From Deltaproteobacteria bacterium (GTDB taxonomy: Bacteria; Myxococcota; Polyangia; Polyangiales; B10-G4), in NCBI GenBank assembly GCA_019312705.1, contig JAFDCW010000060.1:1-12016 (forward strand): a stretch of DNA of 12,016 nt. Direction: 5' to 3'. Below the pieces are notes generated by a model. It was not told where the DNA came from and ran no database searches. It saw nothing but the letters and a program-made list of their open reading frames with translations. Position 1 is the first letter of the stretch. Each line of letters opens with the position of its first letter. Below are positions 6,516 to 12,016 of the stretch, piece after piece. Both the position numbers and the translations under genes were made by a program.

Positions 6516-8390
6516 GTGCTCAGGGGATACATCCTCCGCTACCTGGCGGCGGTCGGGACGGGAGCTAGCAGGGCAGAGGCCGGCCTTCGCCTGCCTGGGG
6601 TTCTGCGGGCCTTGGTGACCCGGTCCGTGGTGAAGCGCACAAGCGCCGCGAGCTTCGGGACGGCGCACGCCGACGACGACGCCCACGTGCATCGCCTCGC
6701 CTACCTCGGAGCAATCTCCACGCCGACGGTCAATGACGATGACGTCGCAGGCGTGCATCAAACCTTCGAGCAAAACCGACGGCCGCAAACCGAGGCCCGG
6801 GCGTCCGTCCGCCTAGCCTCCTGGATGGCCGCGGCTGCCGTGGTCGCGGCTTCCGCCGGGGGTGCGGTCTTCTATGCGGGCCAATCGGGGGGGCCGGTCG
6901 ACGCTTCGACCGGAGCCGGGCAGGGGACAGCGGAGACCGCGGCGACCGCACCGGACCTCGAAGAGCTGCTCGGCATGAACGAACCCGCGGCGCCGGCCCA
7001 CGTCCTCGACCCGATCTTCGGCGAGGCGCTGCCCGACTTCGTCGTCGCCCTCGACCGGAAGTCGTCCGGCGAAGAGCGCCCAGCCCCGGACGACGTGGCG
7101 AGCACGCGGACCCGGCTCCTCGACGCGCTGCGCGCCGACGCCCCGGACCTCGTCGAACCGATGCAGGCGCTGCTCGAGGCGACCGAGGGCTACGTCGGCC
7201 GAGTCGACGGATACGACGACATGCAGTGGACCAACCAGCTGGTGCTGCTGCACGACGCCCTCGAAACCGCCAACGTGCCGTACTACGTCGACGCGACGCT
7301 GCGAGACAATACGCGCACCGGACGCCGCAGGGCCCTCGTCTCGACCTGGGACGTGCATCGGCGTCGGGTGTTTCGCGCCGGACAGACCCGGGTGCGCGCC
7401 CTCGACATCACCCGCCGCGACAACCTCAACTTTCGGCGCTCGCTGCTGGGGTATACCCGGCCCGAGATTCGCGGCGCCTTGGTAGTCATCGATCGCATCG
7501 AGAGTTTTCTCATCGAGCAGATACTGCCCTCGGTGAATGACGCCAACGATTCGGTGATCGTGCGCGACTACGCCGACGAAACCGAGACCGCGTGGGTAAC
7601 CCCCTTCGAGCAATGGGCTCACGAAGACCTACGCCGTGAGGCTGAGCGCATCGTCCTGGACGAGGTGGGGCATGCACGCGGCCTAGAGGCTCTGGCGGGG
7701 GCGATCGTCGCGCGCCGAAACGGCGTGGCGGCCCTGGGCAACTCCCTCGGGAGCTCGGTCTCCCTGCGCGAACCAACCCGGTACACGTACGACCTGAGTG
7801 ACGTGCAGTTCCCCGAGAGCGCCGACCACGTCGCCCTGCGGCACGTCCGCGAGGCAGAGCTGGTGCTGCAAACGGCCCATGCCCGCGAGGCCTATCGCGT
7901 GCTCGTCGACGCCCGGGCGATCTCGGTGGCCGAGCACGAAGTCCAGCACCGCCTCGACTACGAAGCGGACCGTTTGATCGACGTGCCGGTCCAACTCAAC
8001 CAGTACACCGGCGATACCGACGCCCTCGAACGGGTCAACCGGCGGGCCGAACGGGCAAACGCCGAACTCTCCGCCTACCTCTGCCAGATCGCGACCCGAC
8101 CCGCCCTCGCCTGGACCTCTCTGGTGCACGTAGCCTCGTTCATCATGAGCCGACCGAGCTGGGGCATGCCCGAGGCCTACGCCGCGGTCGCGCTCTTCGA
8201 GGGCCTGGCCGACGAAGCCGGCATCGCCCACGGCCCCCTCATCGCGCGCCGCCGGATCGACCGAGGCGCGGCCGCTCGTATTTATGGAGAGCTGCGTGCA
8301 CGAGGGCCGGAGGAACTCGCCCCCCTGGCTCGGCGCACCTGGGCCTCGCTCTATGGTGAAGAGCTCGAAGAGATCCGCCTCGAAGAGTGA
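6516..8390 (+). CDS. Membrane-anchored protein with HExxH metallopeptidase-like motif, unknown family
   Basis: Up to 624 residues from GTG 6516. A single membrane segment lies at about residues 101-121, followed by an Ala/Gly/Thr-rich linker and a large extracytoplasmic part that is mostly helical and charged. Residues 474-478 read HEVQH, a zinc-metallopeptidase HExxH motif followed by an Asp/Glu-rich stretch (LDYEAD). Possible third ligands are Glu517 in NAELSAYL (39 residues after the motif) or Glu562 in FEGLADE (84 after), the latter resembling the EGxA segment of gluzincins. A second DEVGH lies at 382-386. I cannot name the family. Start: there is no strong Shine-Dalgarno sequence; GTG 6753 (residue 80) would leave a compact signal anchor of about 20 basic residues before the membrane helix, and GTG 6627/6630 are also possible. 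Third-position GC stays high back to 6516, so I keep the long form. It is convergent with the PEGA kinase. Confidence 0.75.
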   Translation: MLRGYILRYLAAVGTGASRAEAGLRLPGVLRALVTRSVVKRTSAASFGTAHADDDAHVHRLAYLGAISTPTVNDDDVAGVHQTFEQNRRPQTEARASVRLASWMAAAAVVAASAGGAVFYAGQSGGPVDASTGAGQGTAETAATAPDLEELLGMNEPAAPAHVLDPIFGEALPDFVVALDRKSSGEERPAPDDVASTRTRLLDALRADAPDLVEPMQALLEATEGYVGRVDGYDDMQWTNQLVLLHDALETANVPYYVDATLRDNTRTGRRRALVSTWDVHRRRVFRAGQTRVRALDITRRDNLNFRRSLLGYTRPEIRGALVVIDRIESFLIEQILPSVNDANDSVIVRDYADETETAWVTPFEQWAHEDLRREAERIVLDEVGHARGLEALAGAIVARRNGVAALGNSLGSSVSLREPTRYTYDLSDVQFPESADHVALRHVREAELVLQTAHAREAYRVLVDARAISVAEHEVQHRLDYEADRLIDVPVQLNQYTGDTDALERVNRRAERANAELSAYLCQIATRPALAWTSLVHVASFIMSRPSWGMPEAYAAVALFEGLADEAGIAHGPLIARRRIDRGAAARIYGELRARGPEELAPLARRTWASLYGEELEEIRLEE

Positions 8391-8411
8391 GCAGAGGCCT
8401 TCGCCTCACTC
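8385..8411. terminator. Possible bidirectional hairpin between convergent genes
   Basis: An imperfect inverted repeat spans the facing stop codons of the HExxH gene (TGA 8388-8390) and the PEGA kinase gene (complement of 8406-8408). The outer stem is GAGTG/CACTC (8385-8389 with 8407-8411) and the inner stem AGGC/GCCT (8395-8398 with 8403-8406) around a CTTC loop, with unpaired bases on the left arm (8390-8394). No T-tract follows, so termination is only suggested by position. Confidence 0.3.
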
Positions 8412-10649
8412 ATTGAAGTCGTAGAAGACCCGCTCCGAGCCATTCGCCGGGATGCGCACGTTCTTGGTATGCGTGCGACCATCGCGGTCGACGAGGCGTA
8501 GGCGAACGGTACCCGAAGGCAGCCGCGCTTCGGCGATCGGTGTCGTGCCGAGCAGTCGCGAGCCGACGTAGACCTTCGACCAGGGGCGCGTATTGATGGA
8601 GATGTGCCCGGGTGGAGCCGCCCGGCCCCGACGCCGCGGCGTGAGGTTCGCGGTGATCTCGACGTGCTCACCGGCGACGAGGTCGAGCTCTTGGACGAAA
8701 TGGAAGTGGCCGGGGGCGGCGATGACGATGCGATGGGGCCCCGGGGTGATGGCGTCGATCAAGAGCGGGCTGCTCCCCGACACTGTATTGCCGTCGAGGG
8801 CGACCCGGGCGCTAGCGGGGGTATAGGTGACCTCGACGAGGGCGTGGGTCTGCACCGGCGTCGGGGGCGCTTCGACGTCTTGTCCGTCTTGTCCGTCTTG
8901 TCCGTCTTGTCCCTCTTGTCCCTCTTGTCCCTCTTGTCCCTCTTGTCCCTCTTGTCCCTCTTGTCCCTCTTGTCCCTCTTGCCCGTGGGCTACTTCTCCC
9001 GCACCTGGGTCCCCCTCGACTCCGGTGGGGTCGTCGTCCGGGCCTTCGTCTCGCCCGTCGCCTTCGATGCCGGCGGGGTCTCCGGCTGCCGTGGCCTCGT
9101 CTTCAGGCGCGCTGGATTGCCCTTCGAGGTACCTGTCGAAACCGATGAACGCAGCAACGAAGGCCAGCAGCACCACGAGGCCGAGGGCCGCGTACTTCGG
9201 CGCCTTTGACTTCGAAATGGGCTTCGGCGGCGCCATGGCGGCGATCGCGCTCGGGTTCGAGAGCGGCACGGCGGCGGACATCGAGCCGGACGCATGCTCC
9301 CCGAGGGGCAGCACACCGGTCGCCTTGGGGCGATGAAATGACGCGTTGAAATCGTCCGAATCGACCCGCGGGCCGCGCAGGATTTCCTTGGCGTAGAGCT
9401 CTTGCATCAGCACCGCGACGGTGCCCGAGTTCACGACCTTGCGGCTCTGCGCGAGCCACCCCTCGAGGGCGCTCTGGACCTCACCGGCGCTCTGGTACCG
9501 GTCCGCCGGGTCCTTGGCGAGGGCCTTCAGGACGATCGCGTCGAGGGATGCCGGCACTCCCCGCCGGACCCTGCGCATGGATGCCGGCGCCTCGTGGATG
9601 ACGGCGTTCATCGTCTCGTATTGGGTCTCGCGCCGGTAGAGCGAACGTCCGACGAGGGTTTCCCACAGGCAGATCCCGAGAGCGAAGACGTCCGAGCGCC
9701 CGTCGATCACCTTGCCCGTGCACTGCTCCGGAGACATGTAGGAGAACTTCCCCTTCACGGAGCCAGCCTCGGTCGTCTCGGTCTGGGTTTCGGCTTTCGC
9801 GATGCCGAAGTCGAGCAGCTTCACCTGGCCGTCGTACGCGATCATCACGTTGTGGGGCGTCACATCGCGGTGCACGATGTTCATCGGGCGACGGTGCGAG
9901 TCTGTGGCGAAGTGGGCGTAGTGCAGCGCTTCCGCAATTTGCACGGCTATGCGCACGGCGATGTCGAAGGGCATGTCGCGACCCTCGTCACGGGCGCGAC
10001 GGATCAACTTGCCGAGGGACACGCCGTCGATCCACTCCATCGCGATGAAGTAGCTCTGCTCGAGGTCGCCGAACTCGTAGATGTGGCAGATGTTCGGGTG
10101 GTTCAAATGAATGGCGAGGCGCGCCTCGTTGAGGAACATCTTGACGAACTTTTCGTCGTCGGCGACGTTCGGCAGAATTCGCTTGATCACGATGTGGCGA
10201 CTGGCGCCGGCCGTGGAAGACTCCCGGGCGAGAAAAATCTCGGCCATGCCTCCGAAGGCGAGGCGGCCGAGGATCTCGTAGCGCCCGTACATGTGCATGG
10301 TGGGCAGGGTCGCGGGCCCCCTCACAGGCGCCGGGATCGGGTTCTGAAGCTCGAGCATCGTCGCGGGCGCCATCACAGGCACCGGGATCGGGTTCGGAGC
10401 CTCGAGCATATCGGCGAGGTCCACGTCGATGTCCAACGACAGTGCCTCATCGGGAGCCCGGCTGATGTACAGAAGGTCCGCGGCGCTCACCTGTTGACGC
10501 CGCGTGACGTTTTCCCCAGCGGGAGGCGGAGTCCTCGAGCTCGAAGAACCACCGGTGACGACGCCGCCGCGCGCTTCAGGCACGCTGGACGGATCCGAGG
10601 GCCTGACCTTCCGGGCCCCCTTGCTCGGTTTCCGCGGTGGGTCTGCCAT
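8406..10649 (-). CDS. Transmembrane Ser/Thr protein kinase with collagen-like linker and PEGA-like domains
   Basis: A 747-residue receptor-type kinase. Residues 1-120 are a low-complexity, Pro-rich N-terminus including two 17-residue repeats (81-114). The kinase domain runs about 124-400: loop LGRLAFGGMAEIFLA (127-141), Lys156, HRDVTPHN (260-267), DFG (280-282) and MSPEQ (305-309). The usual Lys of HRDxK is Thr here, a substitution frequent in myxobacterial kinases. A single membrane helix is at about 487-504, then an acidic linker, then twelve Gly-Gln-Glu/Asp triplets (556-591). The C-terminus holds two PEGA-like beta domains (about 602-670 and 680-745), expected outside the membrane. It probably senses an envelope signal and phosphorylates cytoplasmic targets; the ligand is unknown. 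ATG 10649 has AGGAG two bases upstream, a short spacing. It is divergent, 31 bp away, from the TPR-like gene, a likely functional partner. Confidence 0.93.
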   Translation of the reverse strand: MADPPRKPSKGARKVRPSDPSSVPEARGGVVTGGSSSSRTPPPAGENVTRRQQVSAADLLYISRAPDEALSLDIDVDLADMLEAPNPIPVPVMAPATMLELQNPIPAPVRGPATLPTMHMYGRYEILGRLAFGGMAEIFLARESSTAGASRHIVIKRILPNVADDEKFVKMFLNEARLAIHLNHPNICHIYEFGDLEQSYFIAMEWIDGVSLGKLIRRARDEGRDMPFDIAVRIAVQIAEALHYAHFATDSHRRPMNIVHRDVTPHNVMIAYDGQVKLLDFGIAKAETQTETTEAGSVKGKFSYMSPEQCTGKVIDGRSDVFALGICLWETLVGRSLYRRETQYETMNAVIHEAPASMRRVRRGVPASLDAIVLKALAKDPADRYQSAGEVQSALEGWLAQSRKVVNSGTVAVLMQELYAKEILRGPRVDSDDFNASFHRPKATGVLPLGEHASGSMSAAVPLSNPSAIAAMAPPKPISKSKAPKYAALGLVVLLAFVAAFIGFDRYLEGQSSAPEDEATAAGDPAGIEGDGRDEGPDDDPTGVEGDPGAGEVAHGQEGQEGQEGQEGQEGQEGQEGQEGQDGQDGQDGQDVEAPPTPVQTHALVEVTYTPASARVALDGNTVSGSSPLLIDAITPGPHRIVIAAPGHFHFVQELDLVAGEHVEITANLTPRRRGRAAPPGHISINTRPWSKVYVGSRLLGTTPIAEARLPSGTVRLRLVDRDGRTHTKNVRIPANGSERVFYDFNE
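8881..8979 (-). repeat. 9-bp tandem repeat (11 units) coding Gly-Gln-Glu/Asp triplets
   Basis: Eleven uninterrupted 9-bp units lie in the plus-strand sequence: three of TGTCCGTCT followed by eight of TGTCCCTCT. Read on the coding minus strand with the flanking partial units they give eight GQE and then four GQD triplets in the kinase linker. The unit is a multiple of three, so gain or loss of copies changes linker length without breaking the frame. The clean two-block structure suggests recent expansion by slippage. Confidence 0.93.
10308..10409 (-). repeat. Two 51-bp direct repeats in kinase N-terminus
   Basis: Two adjacent 51-bp copies encode MLEAPNPIPVPVMAPAT and MLELQNPIPAPVRGPAT, a Pro-rich 17-residue motif repeated in tandem just before the kinase domain. 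The DNA copies are highly similar (shared block around CCGGGATCGGGTTC), so the duplication looks fairly recent. Confidence 0.8.
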
Positions 10650-10680
10650 CGCTCCTATCGAATACTATACACTGGTCTGG
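10650..10680. promoter_or_regulatory. Short divergent intergenic region with AT-rich core
   Basis: Only 31 bp separate the start of the PEGA kinase (minus) from that of the TPR-like gene (plus). An AT-rich core (AATACTATACA) contains TATAGT on the minus strand (10664-10669) and TACTAT/TATACA on the plus strand (10663-10671), usable as -10 elements in either direction. No convincing -35 is seen; -35 boxes would fall inside the opposite coding region. AGGAG (complement of 10652-10656) lies two bases before the kinase ATG. The two genes must share regulatory DNA. Confidence 0.45.
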
Positions 10681-11013
10681 ATGCAGCACCGCTTTTACGG
10701 CTCGATGGTCCTGGCGGTCCTGGCGCTCGCGGTGCCCTGGGCGACTCCGAGCCAGGCCCGGGCCCAGGAGACATCGCCCGCCGACGCGATCGAGCAGATC
10801 CGTGAGCAGGTTCTCTATGCTCAATATGGCGAGGCCGTAACGGCCCTCGAAGGCTACTTGGAGCGCACCGACCTCGACGCCGCGGAGCGCAACGCAGGCC
10901 TCGAAGTGTTGGCCACCATTCAGATCGCCCGACGCCAACGGCGCCGATCCCGGACGACCCTGACCACCCTCTTCCATCGTTTGCGTCCCGGGTGCCGCCG
11001 GCGGTCGAGGTGA
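10681..11013 (+). CDS. TPR-like exported protein, N-terminal part (frameshifted gene)
   Basis: 110 residues from ATG 10681. Residues 1-28 are a clear Sec signal peptide with a cleavage site after ARA (26-28). Residues about 31-82 form paired helices (PADAIEQIREQVLYAQYGEA, then LEGYLERTDLDAAERNAGLEVLATIQIA) of TPR type. From about residue 84 the frame turns into an Arg-rich string and stops at 11011-11013, which is the look of an out-of-frame read in GC-rich DNA. The natural continuation is in the frame used at 10992-11462. I therefore read this as the 5' half of one gene split by an indel (a real mutation or a sequencing error) and not as a complete small protein. It is divergent from the PEGA kinase; a TPR-like protein next to such a kinase is a plausible periplasmic partner. 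Confidence 0.75.
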   Translation: MQHRFYGSMVLAVLALAVPWATPSQARAQETSPADAIEQIREQVLYAQYGEAVTALEGYLERTDLDAAERNAGLEVLATIQIARRQRRRSRTTLTTLFHRLRPGCRRRSR

Positions 11014-11462
11014 CGGTGAGCGGCGAAGGCGCTGACGCCGTCCAAGAGGTACGCCTCCGGTACCGGCAAGGAGCAGGCGGCACCTTCTCGACGGTGGTCA
11101 TGGACATGGAAGGCGATGTTGCGAATGCCCGTCTGCCGCTCCTCGACGAGCGAGAGGCCTACGACGTCGAGTACATCATCGAAGCGACAGCCCCGTCGGG
11201 CGCGCAGCTCGCTTCTGCCGGCGCCGAGGACGCGCCGCTCACCTTTACCGTTCCCGAGGCGCCCGCGAGACCCGCGCCCGCCCCGTCCGCCGCGAGGCCA
11301 GCCGTCGAGGACGACGAGGGAGGCAGCCTCGTCTGGCTCTGGATCACCCTCGGGGTCGCGGTCGTCGCCGGCGGCGTCGCGGTCGCCGTGGTCCTCGCAA
11401 CGAGCAGCGGCCCCGACGACGGCAGCCTCGGGAACGTGGGCCTGCCCCTCGTGACGTTCTAG
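10992..11462 (+). CDS. TPR-like exported protein, C-terminal part with membrane anchor (frameshifted gene)
   Basis: 156 residues if started at GTG 10992; more probably the 3' half of the gene beginning at 10681. Residues about 2-88 have alternating beta segments (VEVTVSG, EVRLRYRQ, TFSTVVMD, YDVEYIIEAT, PLTFTVPE), like an Ig/FN3-type sandwich. They are followed by a Pro/Ala-rich linker, an acidic patch, a membrane helix at about 113-136 (SLVWLWITLGVAVVAGGVAV) and a short tail SLGNVGLPLVTF. There is no signal peptide of its own, so as an independent protein the beta domain would not obviously be exported; joined to the upstream half it gives signal peptide, TPR, beta domain and C-terminal anchor. 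It overlaps the upstream stop by 22 bases in a different frame and converges with the next gene, 4 bp away. Confidence 0.75.
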   Translation: MPPAVEVTVSGEGADAVQEVRLRYRQGAGGTFSTVVMDMEGDVANARLPLLDEREAYDVEYIIEATAPSGAQLASAGAEDAPLTFTVPEAPARPAPAPSAARPAVEDDEGGSLVWLWITLGVAVVAGGVAVAVVLATSSGPDDGSLGNVGLPLVTF

Positions 11463-11466
11463 CCCG

Positions 11467-12016
11467 TCAGGGGTGGAAGTAGTCGAGGACGAGTCCGTCG
11501 GTCAGCACCCGAGCGTTGCACGAGTATTGGAGGAAGTTCGTGGCGTCGCCCTGGATGCCCGTGGTCGCGCTGAAGCCCTCGTCATACGTCGCAACGCCGA
11601 AGTTCGTATCGACGTAGCAGACACGAATGTCGTTCGTGCCCTCGAAGAGCACCATGCGGAAGTCCGCGGGGGTCGGGCTCGTCGAGTAGTGGCTCTCGTC
11701 CCACTGGACGACGAAGGTTCGGTTGGGTGCGGTGCCCATGGTCTGGTAGGCGATAGTGTCCCCCGCCGCCGGTCTCAGGTCGTCCCAGAACGTCGCGATG
11801 AACGTCGGCGCCGACGTGTAGGGCAGGCAGCGATTGCTGAAAGTGAATGTCGAGGTACCGAAGGTGAAGCCGCCGTTCGACTGCAGGAACCCGTCCGTAT
11901 AGCTGGTGCCGTAGAAATCGAAGGCAAACCCGATCGGCACCGACACGCTGGAGTCGTCGGTGAGGGTCACCGGGGTTCCGGTGGTGCGGATGTCGGGGCA
12001 CGGAGAGGGACCGATG
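11467..12016 (-). CDS. Secreted beta-rich (nidogen-like) protein, C-terminal part; N-terminus beyond window
   Basis: About 182 residues are visible and the frame is open to the right edge, so the start and any signal peptide are missing; the GTG at 11970 is internal. The segment has the look of an extracellular beta-sandwich: PIGFAFDFYGTSYTDGFLQS, a Gly-rich SNGGFTFGT, APTFIATFWDDLRP, RTFVVQWDESHY, FRMVLFEGTNDIRVCYV and TGIQGDA. The order 'F.FYGT - SNG..TFG - AP.IA.FWDDL - VQW - VLFEGTNDI' resembles NIDO (nidogen-like) domains and related secreted bacterial domains; this is from memory of the family pattern. Few cysteines are present. It is convergent with the TPR-like gene and probably belongs to a larger surface or secreted protein. 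Confidence 0.75.
   Translation of the reverse strand, partial: IGPSPCPDIRTTGTPVTLTDDSSVSVPIGFAFDFYGTSYTDGFLQSNGGFTFGTSTFTFSNRCLPYTSAPTFIATFWDDLRPAAGDTIAYQTMGTAPNRTFVVQWDESHYSTSPTPADFRMVLFEGTNDIRVCYVDTNFGVATYDEGFSATTGIQGDATNFLQYSCNARVLTDGLVLDYFHP

Noticed and set aside
6141..6788. 215-residue minus-strand open frame over the divergent region
   Set aside because: It overlaps the Cys-rich lipoprotein in another frame and the HExxH gene start in antisense, with no signal peptide or domain.
8881..8979. CRISPR-like array
   Set aside because: Units are 9 bp and contiguous with no spacers; it is a coding minisatellite.
8827..9336. Plus-strand frame reading Ser-Cys-Pro repeats
   Set aside because: The repeat translates in every frame; the GQE/GQD frame lies inside a full kinase with membrane and PEGA-like domains, so the Ser-Cys-Pro reading is a shadow.
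9402..10805. 467-residue plus-strand open frame
   Set aside because: Antisense to the PEGA kinase with all kinase motifs on the other strand; composition is His/Arg/Val-rich and domain-free.

Overview
The window is GC-rich and densely coding. It holds eukaryotic-type Ser/Thr kinases (one carrying PEGA-like domains), Cys-rich lipoproteins with Asp/Ala-rich linkers, a TPR-like exported protein with a C-terminal membrane segment, and sigma-54-type promoters. Together these point to a predatory or social deltaproteobacterium-like lineage, phylum Myxococcota (perhaps Polyangia/Sandaracinaceae-like). That placement is inferred from gene style, not from a marker gene. No rRNA, tRNA, transposase, phage gene or CRISPR array was seen.

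Layout. (1) Positions 1-3551, minus strand, transcribed right to left: a POT/PTR2-type transporter, a Cys-containing lipoprotein and a Ser/Thr kinase cut by the left edge. The gaps are about 36 and 24 bp, so they look like one operon. (2) 3609-4313, plus: a DUF4336 metallo-beta-lactamase-like protein, divergent from the transporter across 57 bp. (3) 4326-6394, minus: a Cys-rich lipoprotein followed by a lipoprotein with a C-terminal di-iron ferritin-like domain. Each is preceded by a sequence matching the sigma-54 core TGGCAC-N5-TTGC. (4) 6516-8390, plus: a large membrane-anchored protein with an HExxH motif and no family I can name. (5) 8406-10649, minus: a transmembrane Ser/Thr kinase with a Gly-Gln-Glu/Asp triplet linker and two PEGA-like domains. 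(6) 10681-11462, plus: a TPR-like exported protein, divergent from that kinase across 31 bp, whose reading frame breaks near 10930-10992. (7) 11467-12016, minus: the C-terminal part of a secreted beta-rich protein, entering from the right edge.

Taken together this is a cell-envelope and signalling neighbourhood: two kinases sit next to exported proteins (a lipoprotein; a TPR-like protein), and two adjacent lipoprotein genes share a promoter type. The most interesting points are the paired sigma-54 promoters in front of a Cys-rich lipoprotein and a ferritin-like lipoprotein, the HExxH protein, the 9-bp repeat coding a collagen-like linker in a receptor kinase, and the frameshift in the TPR-like gene. 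Coding is nearly continuous. No gene-free stretch exceeds 300 bases unless the HExxH protein starts at 6753 instead of 6516.
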